DNA from: Erysipelotrichia bacterium
Lineage (GTDB): Bacteria > Bacillota_I > Bacilli_A > Erysipelotrichales > Erysipelotrichaceae
DNA length: 53,017 bases
Direction: 5' to 3'
NCBI GenBank assembly: GCA_030525245.1
Contig: JAUNFB010000007.1
Coordinates: forward strand, 1-53,017
The first letter of the stretch is position 1. Each line of letters starts with the position of its first letter. Below the pieces are notes generated by a model. It saw nothing but the letters and a program-made list of their open reading frames with translations, did no database searches and was not told the origin of the DNA. The translations under genes and the position numbers were made by a program. This document shows, one piece after another, positions 35,136 through 43,466 of the stretch.

Positions 35136-36544
35136 TTTACAGCAGTTTTGATTTCTTTGTTGCTGCTTTCTTTGGAAAAATTTTCTAACTTTTTAATACT
35201 TGGATCCTTATGGAAAATGCAAGCCGGACCATTAATGCAACCGCCACGGCATGCCATACCTTCGATGAAGTTACAGTCAGTTAAATTTTTACTTTTACGC
35301 AATACAGCTAATTTTATAGCTTCCATTCCGTCGGCACTTTCCGATTTTACTTCCATGTTCAAATTTTGCTCTTTGATTACTTCATTTACCGCATTGATGA
35401 CTCCGCCGCTCTTAGCAAACATTCGGCCAAAAAATGAGGCGTTATCGATCGGTGTTTCGGCTAATTTTTCCGGCTCTATATTTTTACTGTCAAATAAAGC
35501 AACCAATTCTTCAAATGTTAAAACACAATCAATATATTTTTTTACATTTTCTTTCTGAGCTTCGGCTTTTTTGCTCATGCAAGGTCCTATGAAGACAGTG
35601 TAAGCATTTGGCTGATGTTCTTTGATATATTTCCCCAAGGCTGCCATTGGTGATAAGTTGCTTGAGATGAGTTCTTTTAATTCCGGGTAATTTTTTTCAA
35701 TGAAATTAACAAATGAAGGGCAGCATGAAGAAAACAAAAAGCCTTTTTCTAATAATTCATGTGCTTCATCTTGTGCAACCATATCTGCTCCAAGAGCAAC
35801 TTCAACGACTTCATCAAAATGTAATTGTTTTAAAGCCGTGATCACTTGTGAAAGTTTACAATTGTCAAATTGAGTAGCGATGGCCGGAGCGATTAGGGCA
35901 TAAAGACGCATATTTTCATCTTTTGTTCTTTTTTTAATTAAATCAACAGCATCTAAGATAAATGATTTGTCAGATATTGCACCGAACGGGCATTGAGCGG
36001 CACAGGCACCGCAAGAAACGCATTTGTCATTGTTTATGCAGGCTGACATATCCGGATTAATGGAAATTGCTTTGAGACTGCAAGCATTTTGACAAGGACG
36101 TTGTCGGGAAGTGATGGCTCCGTATGGACAGGCTTTGGCACATAGCCCGCATTCTACACAGAGGGCTTTGTTAATATGTGCAGTACGGTTATGATCGAAA
36201 CTGATGGCATTTTTACGACATGCATTGGCGCATTTATGAGCTAAGCAACCACGACAGCCGTCACTGACCGTAAAACCGGCAGCCGGACATTCATCGCAGG
36301 CAATATCTAATACCTCAATAACATTAGGATTGGCTTTATTTCCACCCATTGCCAGTTGTACTCTTTGCGAAAGAATTGCTCGTTCTTTGTAAACGCAGCA
36401 TCGTGCGGTAGGTATTTTTCCGGGAATTATCTTTTTGGGAATGTTTAAACAATCTTCAATTAATGTATCGGAGAAGCGACTTTTAGCTACTTCCTTTAAA
36501 CATTGATGTTTCCAATATTGGATTTGTGTTTCAAATTTCTGCAT
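35114..36544 (-). CDS. monomeric [FeFe] hydrogenase, group B type
   Basis: Iron hydrogenase that makes or takes up H2 with ferredoxin-like clusters; 476 residues, cytoplasmic. The H-cluster motifs are SSCCPSF (272-278), GPCMSKKAEA (320-329) and EGMACRGGCINGP (428-440). Upstream are 2[4Fe-4S] ferredoxin motifs: CVECGLCAKACP (129-140) and CVSCGACAAQCP (175-186), plus N-terminal cysteines including CDECPAAGFTVSDGCRGC. The whole layout is that of the group B monomeric enzymes of anaerobic Firmicutes, for which the partner and direction are poorly known. GAGG lies before the ATG. The maturation genes hydE, hydF and hydG are not in the window. Confidence 0.9.
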   Translation of the reverse strand: MQKFETQIQYWKHQCLKEVAKSRFSDTLIEDCLNIPKKIIPGKIPTARCCVYKERAILSQRVQLAMGGNKANPNVIEVLDIACDECPAAGFTVSDGCRGCLAHKCANACRKNAISFDHNRTAHINKALCVECGLCAKACPYGAITSRQRPCQNACSLKAISINPDMSACINNDKCVSCGACAAQCPFGAISDKSFILDAVDLIKKRTKDENMRLYALIAPAIATQFDNCKLSQVITALKQLHFDEVVEVALGADMVAQDEAHELLEKGFLFSSCCPSFVNFIEKNYPELKELISSNLSPMAALGKYIKEHQPNAYTVFIGPCMSKKAEAQKENVKKYIDCVLTFEELVALFDSKNIEPEKLAETPIDNASFFGRMFAKSGGVINAVNEVIKEQNLNMEVKSESADGMEAIKLAVLRKSKNLTDCNFIEGMACRGGCINGPACIFHKDPSIKKLENFSKESSNKEIKTAVNKKDEQF

Positions 36545-36566
36545 ATATATACCTCAACAATAAAAT

Positions 36567-36572
36567 ATTATA
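36567..36572 (-). promoter_or_regulatory. -10 element of the hydrogenase gene
   Basis: TATAAT on the minus strand, 22 bases before the ATG. No convincing -35. Confidence 0.35.
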
Positions 36573-36617
36573 ATATAAATTAATGAGAGGAAAAGTAAAA
36601 AATATTGCTTTATTTTT

Positions 36618-36647
36618 TTGACAGCGATTACGCTTTTAGGATATTAT
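36618..36647 (+). promoter_or_regulatory. promoter of the YhhN-like gene
   Basis: Perfect TTGACA (36618-36623), 18-base spacer and TATTAT (36642-36647). The short leader has the small hairpin GTGTAATACAC just before the ribosome site. Confidence 0.65.
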
Positions 36648-36697
36648 AAAAAGGAAGACAGTTAGGCGGGTGAACAGTGTAATACACCAGGATAATT

Positions 36698-37351
36698 ATG
36701 GAAGATGCAAGAAGAATATTCGTTGTTGTTTATTTGGTGACAATGATTAGCTATTTTTTTTCGGAAACAAGCGGAAATTTCAAAAGAAGAGCGCTTAATA
36801 AAATATTGTTGGCATTTTTGTTTTTGTCTTTCAGTATTTACGGGTTTATTAATAATACAAATATAATTAATTTATGGTTATTAATCGCAATATTTTTTTC
36901 GTTTCTCGGTGATGTTTTACTGTTATATAATTTCAATTACGGCGGAATGGCTTTTATATTGGGAAATATCTGTTATTCTGTCTATCTGTTATTAATTTAT
37001 TATCATAAAGGATTGCTGCTCTGGCCTTTTTTGATTTTGTTTTCTTTGTTTTATGGTTTTTATTTATTTTTGTTAAAAATAAAGTATTTGAATCTAGGAA
37101 ATAAAAAGATTTTCTCGCTTTATATGGCTTCAATAGTCGCGCATGGTTGTTTAGGCTTGTTATTAACAATTCATTGCAGATTCACCGTCCAGGCGATTTT
37201 GGGTATTGGCTTGACTTTATTTATGCTTTCCGATTATTTTTTAGCTGCACATTATTTTCATGATAAAGGCAACAAATGGATACTGATATCCAATAGCGGG
37301 TGCTACTTTACCGGAATGATGTTAGTGGCATTATATATAGGCTTGATTTAA
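36698..37351 (+). CDS. YhhN/lysoplasmalogenase-like membrane protein
   Basis: Integral membrane protein of 217 residues with about seven to eight helices. The YhhN-family landmarks are seen: FSFLGDVLLLYNFNYGGMAF (helix with Gly-Asp and the later F--G---F), and near the end LSDYFLAAHYFHDKGN, where the second Asp of the family pair lies. Some eukaryotic members split lysoplasmalogens into an aldehyde and a glycerophospho-head group. Anaerobic bacteria often make plasmalogens, so such an activity is plausible here, but untested. It stands 12 bases before a lipid kinase gene, which supports a lipid role. Confidence 0.82.
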   Translation: MEDARRIFVVVYLVTMISYFFSETSGNFKRRALNKILLAFLFLSFSIYGFINNTNIINLWLLIAIFFSFLGDVLLLYNFNYGGMAFILGNICYSVYLLLIYYHKGLLLWPFLILFSLFYGFYLFLLKIKYLNLGNKKIFSLYMASIVAHGCLGLLLTIHCRFTVQAILGIGLTLFMLSDYFLAAHYFHDKGNKWILISNSGCYFTGMMLVALYIGLI

Positions 37352-37363
37352 GGAGATTTATTT

Positions 37364-38284
37364 ATGCATTTTGTTTTTATTATTAATCCGGCAGCCGGGA
37401 AAGAAAATTCGGAGAAGGAATTATTGAATCAACTGAAAGAAAAAGAAGAATTGGATTATTCACTTTATTACACCAAGTCTGCTAAAGATGCGACAAATTA
37501 TGTAAGAAATTTGTTACAAAATAATTCCGATAAGTATTATTGCTTTGTGGCCTGCGGTGGTGACGGTACAATCAATGAAGTTGTTAACGGTATGATCGGT
37601 TTTGATAATTGCTGTTTCACGGTTTATCCTTGTGGCAGCGGCAACGATTATGTTAAATATTTTGGTGGCAGTAAAAACTTTTTGTGTCTTGATGAATTGG
37701 TTAACGGTCGCGAAGTTAAAGTCGATGTTATGCAGATAGGGGACAAGTATTCGGTAAATGTGGTGAATTTCGGTTTTGATTGTGTTGTTCTTAAAACAAT
37801 GGAAAAGGTCAAAAGAAAGTTTTTGATCGGTGGTAAAAATGCTTATACTACCGGAATCATCGGTGCTATTTTTACCGGAAGAAAAAATTATTGTAAAATT
37901 TATGCTGATGGAAAACTGCTGAATCCGAGCGGTGAATATATGTTATGTACGATTGCGAATGGCTCGCACGTCGGAGGATCATTTAATTGTGCACCGCGGA
38001 GTTTGATTGATGACGGATATATGGAAGTATGTTTGGCCGATTATATGTCAATTGTAAAATTTGCTTCTTTGGCAGGAATATACCAAAAGGGTTTGCATTT
38101 GGATAATGAAAAGTTTAAAGATGTTATTACATATGTCCGAGCAAAAAAAGTAGAGTTGGTTGCTCCTCAAAATATGGATTTAAGTATTGACGGAGAAATC
38201 GCTGTGGATAAACATTTTGTGATCGAGAATCACCAAAAAATGTTGTCCTTTTTAGCACCGGTATCATTTGAAGATAAAATGTAG
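37364..38284 (+). CDS. diacylglycerol/lipid kinase family protein
   Basis: Cytoplasmic or membrane-associated kinase of the DAGK catalytic-domain family (DgkB, YegS, BmrU), 306 residues. The nucleotide-binding loop GGDGTINEVVNG (67-78), the upstream FIINPAAGK and the YPCGSGNDY metal-associated loop are complete. AAGGAG lies before the ATG. It likely phosphorylates diacylglycerol or a related lipid, feeding phosphatidate back to phospholipid synthesis. Its pairing with the YhhN-like gene suggests a small lipid-recycling unit. Confidence 0.9.
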   Translation: MHFVFIINPAAGKENSEKELLNQLKEKEELDYSLYYTKSAKDATNYVRNLLQNNSDKYYCFVACGGDGTINEVVNGMIGFDNCCFTVYPCGSGNDYVKYFGGSKNFLCLDELVNGREVKVDVMQIGDKYSVNVVNFGFDCVVLKTMEKVKRKFLIGGKNAYTTGIIGAIFTGRKNYCKIYADGKLLNPSGEYMLCTIANGSHVGGSFNCAPRSLIDDGYMEVCLADYMSIVKFASLAGIYQKGLHLDNEKFKDVITYVRAKKVELVAPQNMDLSIDGEIAVDKHFVIENHQKMLSFLAPVSFEDKM

Positions 38285-38296
38285 GCCAGCAAGAGA

Positions 38297-38322
38297 CAAG
38301 AGCGAAATGCTTTTGTTTTTTG
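38297..38322 (+). terminator. intrinsic terminator after the lipid kinase
   Basis: Stem CAAGAGC/GCTTTTG (one G-T pair), loop GAAAT, then a T-rich tail. Confidence 0.65.
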
Positions 38323-38332
38323 TTTTTTGACA

Positions 38333-38382
38333 TAAAAGCGTTTACAAACAAAAACCATTGACCTATAATATAAGTGCTTACA
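38333..38382 (+). promoter_or_regulatory. promoter with two cre-like operators
   Basis: Promoter: TTTACA (38341-38346), 17 bases, TATAAT (38364-38369). cre 1, TAAAAGCGTTTACA (38333-38346), differs from TGWAANCGNTNWCA at one position and covers the -35. cre 2, TATAAGTGCTTACA (38369-38382), differs at two positions and covers the expected start of transcription. Both placements fit repression by CcpA when a preferred sugar is present. Confidence 0.7.
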
Positions 38383-38413
38383 TAGAAATGTGTAATAAGA
38401 AGGAGATATGAGC

Positions 38414-39748
38414 ATGAAAAAATTTTTAGCAGTATTAATGACTGCATTACTTGTTGTTACTGCTTTAACCGGTTGTACACCAAAACAACAGGAAACAGAA
38501 CAATCTGAAGTTCAAAAGATCATTGCAGAAGCAGAAACAATGACTTTGGAAGAATTAGCTAAGAAAGCAATCGAAGAATCAAACGGAAAAACTTTCTATG
38601 GTGTTGGTAACTCAAGCCGTGGTAAGACAGCTCTTCCTTTATTCATCGAGTACTTACAAACAATCGATTCAAGTTATACTTTGAATTATGAATGGCAACA
38701 GCCTAAAAACAATAAGATTTTCGACCAATTAACTGCCGATTCATTAAAGGATGTCGGAACATTCGCAATGACATTGATCCAAGATGGTAACCAAATCGAA
38801 AGTAAAATGGTTCAAACAGGAATCTTAGACACATTTATACCAAAAGAATGGGCAGAAGCAAACAATACTACAGCTGCTGACTATAAAGGCTATTTGGCTT
38901 TACAAACTTTAAATAAGATCTTCATGTATAACAATACAGGAACTAAAGAATATCATAACTGCTGGGACTTCGTTAAAGAAGGCGAACACGGATTGTTTAT
39001 GGATATCGATTCTGAAATTGTTGGTAAGAACTTCTTATATATGTTAACTAATGAAAAATATGCTACTTGGTTAAAGAATGCATATGACGCATTGGATGAT
39101 GCTTCTAAAGCTTATTTCCAACCGACAATTGACGCTATGGAAAGTGAAGCAAAAGATTTAAATTTAGGTGAAAACGGTAAATACGCTTTAACTTGGATTA
39201 AGTTGTGGGTTGAAAGTTACAATGCTCAAACTGATGATGGACCTATCTGCAATATTTTGGTTGACAAATCAGCAACTGATCAATTTGGTTTGATCGTTTA
39301 TTCAAAATTACGTTCTGTTCAAGAATCAGATTCAGTTTCAGCAAATAATGTTACTGTTGCTGCATATCAAGATGATTATAAGGGAATCGGCGGATACGGT
39401 TATTGCCATTACTTATTCGTTACCGATAATTCACCGTTACCTTGGACTGCTTGTGCATTTATCGCTTATATGACCGAAACAGTTGATGGATTCAGTGCTT
39501 GGGGCAAGGACATCGGCGGTTATTCTTCAAACCCTGTTGTTGCACAGGAAACTGAAGAAGTAAGACATCATTCACAAGGCGGTTATGTTGATGGTGTTAA
39601 TGTTTACCCAGCTAAGAACGATCGCGGTTATGATTGGTGGGTAGGCGAAGGCCAAGGCGAGTTAGTATTGGAAGATCCTGAATACTGCGCATCAGTAGCC
39701 TTCACAGTAGGCAGTTGGATTGAAATGCTTACTAAATATTCTAATTAA
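38414..39748 (+). CDS. solute-binding lipoprotein of an ABC importer
   Basis: Extracellular binding lipoprotein, 444 residues, type 2 periplasmic binding fold as used by iron, spermidine, thiamine and sugar-phosphate importers. The start is ATG 38414: AGGAG lies at a proper distance, whereas ATG 38408 is only two bases from it. The lipobox ALTGC (C21) is clear. The first body strand reads KTFYGVGNSSRGKTALP. No ligand can be assigned from the sequence. Its gene is first in an operon with a fused permease and an ATPase, and its promoter carries cre-like sites, which points to a carbon compound rather than iron. Confidence 0.82.
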   Translation: MKKFLAVLMTALLVVTALTGCTPKQQETEQSEVQKIIAEAETMTLEELAKKAIEESNGKTFYGVGNSSRGKTALPLFIEYLQTIDSSYTLNYEWQQPKNNKIFDQLTADSLKDVGTFAMTLIQDGNQIESKMVQTGILDTFIPKEWAEANNTTAADYKGYLALQTLNKIFMYNNTGTKEYHNCWDFVKEGEHGLFMDIDSEIVGKNFLYMLTNEKYATWLKNAYDALDDASKAYFQPTIDAMESEAKDLNLGENGKYALTWIKLWVESYNAQTDDGPICNILVDKSATDQFGLIVYSKLRSVQESDSVSANNVTVAAYQDDYKGIGGYGYCHYLFVTDNSPLPWTACAFIAYMTETVDGFSAWGKDIGGYSSNPVVAQETEEVRHHSQGGYVDGVNVYPAKNDRGYDWWVGEGQGELVLEDPEYCASVAFTVGSWIEMLTKYSN

Positions 39749-39775
39749 TATTGATTATTAAAAAAAGAATTTGAG

Positions 39776-39810
39776 AGCAGTGCCTTTGATGAAGCAGGGG
39801 CACTGCTTTA
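39776..39810 (+). terminator. attenuator-type hairpin between binding protein and permease genes
   Basis: Stem AGCAGTGCC/GGCACTGCT with a 14-base loop and a weak tail, TTTATAG. It likely lets only part of the transcripts continue, keeping the binding protein in excess. Confidence 0.6.
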
Positions 39811-39826
39811 TAGAAAGCGTGAATTA

Positions 39827-41638
39827 ATGAACAAGTCGATAAAAATTAAAATGAATAAAATAAAGACTTATTTATCTAAACCGCATAATGTAATTTTGTT
39901 GGTAATGGGCATTCTTTTAACTATCACAACCTTAGCGCCGATTATTGCTATTGTTGATGATACTTTCAAGATTCATGCCGGAACAATTGATGCATATTTA
40001 GCCGGGAAACAATCCGGTTATTCTTTATGGAATTATATTGATTTATTTACCAGTAAAATGGCTGTTACCAATTTGTGGACGCCATTATTGAATACTTTTG
40101 TTTTAGCGGTAGGTACTTGCGTTGTCGCTATTGTTTTTGGCGGATTGGTGGCTTTTTTGGTTACCAGAACAAATATGCCTTTTAGAAAATATTTAAGTTC
40201 GATTTTTATTTTTCCTTATATTATGCCGCAATGGACTCTTGCTGTTGTTTGGCAAAATGTATTTAACTCAAATGCGATTACCGGAACTTCCAATGGTTTA
40301 TTGGCCTCGTTATTTAATATAACAATGCCATTATGGTGGTGCCGTGGAATGTTACCAACAATGGTGGTTTTAGGATTGCACTATGCTCCGTTTGCTTATA
40401 TTCTTATCGGGGGAATTTTTAAGAATATGGACGCAAACTTGGAGGAAGCGGCAACTATTTTAGATACTCCGAAAGGTAAAATATTTGCTCGAATAACTCT
40501 TCCGATGATTAAACCGGCAATTTTGTCTACAATATTGTTGGTATTTGGCAGTGCCATGGGTTCTTATCCGGTGCCGCATTATTTGGGCTTGACTACTTTA
40601 GCTACCAAATATGTTTCAATGAATGACAAATATGCCGGAGAAGCTTCCATTTTGGCTATCATAATGATGTTATTCGGTGTTGCGATAATGTTAATGAATC
40701 AATTAAGCTTACATTCCAGAAAGAACTATACTACCGTTACCGGAAAGAGTTCGCAGATTTCTAAAGTCAATTTAGGAAAAGTCGGCGGTTATGTTATTGC
40801 ATTTGTATTGGTAATTGCCACATTCTTTACCAGTATATTTCCGATTGTTTCTTTTGCTTTTGAAACATTTTTGCCGAATCCGGGAGATTACAGTTTCTTA
40901 TATACCGGCGATTTGAACAATTTAACCACGAAATGGTGGTTGACTTCGGAAAATATCAGTGAAAACGGTATGTATGGTCAACATGGTATTCTTTATAACA
41001 AAACAATTTTGAATGCTTTTAAGGGGACAATTCTTGTGGCTGTAAGCTGTTGCTTGATTGCCGGTACAATCGGTACTCTAATCGGTTATGCCGTAAGTAA
41101 GGAGAGAAGAAATAAGTGGGCCGGTTATGTCAATTCCGTAGCCTTTTTACCTTATTTGATGCCATCGGTGGCAGTCGGAGTGGCCTATTTTATTCTTTTC
41201 TCGGCTTCGGAAAAGTTTAACTTATTTAATACATATACCGCTCTTATTATTGTTGGAACGATTAAATATATTCCGTTTGCTTCGCGTAGTGCTTTAAACT
41301 CAATGCTGCAATTGTCTAATGAAATTGAAGAAAGTGCAATTATATTAAATATTCCGTGGATTAAGAGAATGACTAAAATTATTATTCCTATACAGAAAAG
41401 TTCAATCATATCCGGCTATTTGTTACCGTTTATGACTTGTTTGAGAGAATTAAGCTTGTTTATGTTGTTATGTACGCAAGGATTTATTTTGTCAACGACA
41501 TTGGATTATTTTGATGAAATGGGATTGTATGCTTTCTCCAGTGGTATCAACCTGATTTTGATTGTAACTATTTTAATAAGTAATGCTGTAGTTAATAAAA
41601 TTACCGGAGCAAGTTTAGATGAAGGAATAGGAGGATAA
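39827..41638 (+). CDS. ABC importer permease, two fused MetI-like domains
   Basis: Integral membrane protein, 603 residues, made of two homologous permease halves as in the FbpB/AfuB/ThiP group. Each half has its own ATPase-docking EAA loop: LEEAATILDTPKGKIFARIT in the first and IEESAIILNIPWIKRMTKII in the second, each followed by a helix with P-I-K/Q. About twelve helices in all, with an extracytoplasmic loop of about 60 residues near the middle containing the NLTTKWWL segment. The gene follows a hairpin and has only a weak ribosome site. Homologues carry ferric iron, thiamine or hexose phosphates. Confidence 0.9.
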   Translation: MNKSIKIKMNKIKTYLSKPHNVILLVMGILLTITTLAPIIAIVDDTFKIHAGTIDAYLAGKQSGYSLWNYIDLFTSKMAVTNLWTPLLNTFVLAVGTCVVAIVFGGLVAFLVTRTNMPFRKYLSSIFIFPYIMPQWTLAVVWQNVFNSNAITGTSNGLLASLFNITMPLWWCRGMLPTMVVLGLHYAPFAYILIGGIFKNMDANLEEAATILDTPKGKIFARITLPMIKPAILSTILLVFGSAMGSYPVPHYLGLTTLATKYVSMNDKYAGEASILAIIMMLFGVAIMLMNQLSLHSRKNYTTVTGKSSQISKVNLGKVGGYVIAFVLVIATFFTSIFPIVSFAFETFLPNPGDYSFLYTGDLNNLTTKWWLTSENISENGMYGQHGILYNKTILNAFKGTILVAVSCCLIAGTIGTLIGYAVSKERRNKWAGYVNSVAFLPYLMPSVAVGVAYFILFSASEKFNLFNTYTALIIVGTIKYIPFASRSALNSMLQLSNEIEESAIILNIPWIKRMTKIIIPIQKSSIISGYLLPFMTCLRELSLFMLLCTQGFILSTTLDYFDEMGLYAFSSGINLILIVTILISNAVVNKITGASLDEGIGG

Positions 41639-41641
41639 AAT

Positions 41642-43282
41642 ATGCCAAAAATTGTCTTATCACATATAACAAAACGTTGGGATAAATTTTATGCCGTTGA
41701 TGATTTGAATTTAGTAATTGATGATAATGCGTTTGTTACTTTATTGGGACCTTCGGGTTGTGGAAAAACGACTACTTTACGAATGATAGCCGGTTTGGAA
41801 ACACCAACAGAGGGTAAAATCACTATCGGTGATCGAGTTGTATTTGATTCTGAAGAAGGAATAAATGTGCCGCCTAATAAGCGTAAGGTCGGATTTCTTT
41901 TTCAAAATTATGCCTTATGGCCTAATATGACGGTTTATGAAAATATATCATTTGGATTAACCAATATAAAAGAAGAAAAAGAAAAGGTGGACTTTGAAAC
42001 TCGCAATAATGCTAAAATATGTGAGATCTTACAAAAAAGTGAAGAAGTAGTTAAATTGATCGAGGAAAGTTATGACAAAAAAGGTCAATTAGATAAAGAT
42101 AAAGCTTTATTGAAATTGATTGATAAGTATGAAATTTCCCAATATACAGCTAATAAAATTATAGGTTATGGTTTGACTGCTGAAAATAATCAACAATTAG
42201 CACAAAAGAAAATTGATGAATTACACGCTTTGATTCAGAAAGCTAAAGATAAAGCTCAAAAAGACGGTTATACACTAAATGAAAAATATGTTTATTGTAA
42301 AGATAATCAGCCGATAAAGGAAGTCAGAAAATTGACTAAAGAAGAAATTGATTTAGCTGTCAGACGGGTAAGCAGGATCGTAAAGATTGGAATGTTTATG
42401 AAACGTTATCCGGCAGAGTTGTCCGGTGGTCAGCAACAAAGAGTAGCCATTGCCAGAACATTGGCACCGGAGCCTACTGTTTTGTTTATGGATGAACCAT
42501 TGAGTAATTTGGATGCTAAATTGCGTTTGGAAATGCGTTCGGAATTACAAAGATTGCATTTACAAACCGGTTCAACTTTTGTCTATGTTACTCACGATCA
42601 AATGGAAGCGATGACTTTAGCTACGAAAATTTGTTTAATTGACAATGGAATTTTACAACAGTATGATGCACCGTTAGATGTTTACAGCAAGCCGAATAAT
42701 TTGTTTGTGGCAGACTTTGTCGGTAATCCTGCCATCAATTTTATTGAGGCTAAAGGTAAACAACGTGCTGACGGAGGTGTTGAATTAACGATTTTGGATA
42801 ATGTAAAATTAAATTTCCGTCCGAATGAACAATTAGACATTGCCGAATGGTATAAACAACAGGAAGAAGTTGATAGAAAACGTTCCGAAAATGAAAGTTC
42901 AAAGTCTCTTCAAAAAGGATATGTTGAAAAGAGTAATAAGGAAGTAAACTTTAAGTATCATATTGCGAAAGTAGAAGAAACAGAAGACTTTGACGATGAA
43001 ATTTCTTTAAATGAAGATGATTTTGTTGTAGGAATTCGTCCGGAGTTTGTGCGCATAACCGCAAATGGTAAATTAAGCGGTGATATTTATTCATCAATGC
43101 CGACCGGTATGGAAACAACTGTCAGAATTAATGTGAATAATTATTTGCTTACCGGAGTGATGTTTGGCGGCTTGGCATATCAGCTGGGTCAGAATGTCAA
43201 TGTTGATATTCTCGGTGATAAAATAATGCTGTTTTCGAGAGTTAACGGAAGATTTATTACTTTGGGTCAAGTGGAAATGTAA
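41642..43282 (+). CDS. ABC importer ATPase (FbpC/MalK type) with a 120-130-residue insertion
   Basis: ATPase of the fused permease, 546 residues. Walker A GPSGCGKT (36-43), Q88 in FLFQNYALWPNMTV, signature LSGGQQQR (260-267), Walker B VLFMDEPLSNLD (280-291) and the H-loop VTHDQMEAM are intact. Q-loop to signature is 172 residues rather than about 53: a lysine- and glutamate-rich helical block fills about 110-240. The C-terminal regulatory TOBE-like region is present and also holds a charged insert at about 400-460. The last motif VVGIRPEFVRI is typical for MalK-like TOBE domains. The gene starts three bases after the permease stop. Confidence 0.92.
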   Translation: MPKIVLSHITKRWDKFYAVDDLNLVIDDNAFVTLLGPSGCGKTTTLRMIAGLETPTEGKITIGDRVVFDSEEGINVPPNKRKVGFLFQNYALWPNMTVYENISFGLTNIKEEKEKVDFETRNNAKICEILQKSEEVVKLIEESYDKKGQLDKDKALLKLIDKYEISQYTANKIIGYGLTAENNQQLAQKKIDELHALIQKAKDKAQKDGYTLNEKYVYCKDNQPIKEVRKLTKEEIDLAVRRVSRIVKIGMFMKRYPAELSGGQQQRVAIARTLAPEPTVLFMDEPLSNLDAKLRLEMRSELQRLHLQTGSTFVYVTHDQMEAMTLATKICLIDNGILQQYDAPLDVYSKPNNLFVADFVGNPAINFIEAKGKQRADGGVELTILDNVKLNFRPNEQLDIAEWYKQQEEVDRKRSENESSKSLQKGYVEKSNKEVNFKYHIAKVEETEDFDDEISLNEDDFVVGIRPEFVRITANGKLSGDIYSSMPTGMETTVRINVNNYLLTGVMFGGLAYQLGQNVNVDILGDKIMLFSRVNGRFITLGQVEM

Positions 43283-43285
43283 TTG

Positions 43286-43317
43286 GAGCATCCGCAACAA
43301 TTTTGCGGGTGCTTTAA
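43286..43317 (+). terminator. intrinsic terminator of the importer operon
   Basis: Stem GAGCATCCGCAA / TTGCGGGTGCT with one G-T pair, followed by TTTAAT. The next 149 bases, up to the 43467 start, hold nothing else I can support. Confidence 0.7.
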
Positions 43318-43466
43318 TGCGTATAAAATAGTTTCTGAATAAGAAAAAACAGGCAAATAGAAGATATCAAATTTTTGGTAAGAATTTTAAATATTATTAC
43401 GTGTTTTACTGAAAAAAGTGCCGACTTGTTTGAAAAAAATTTAATAGGATTGGTAGGTTAGTGTAA

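Noticed and set aside
38414..43282. Iron (Fbp) importer
   Set aside because: Family resemblance is compatible, but no Fur-like box was seen and the cre-like sites argue for a carbon compound; left unassigned.
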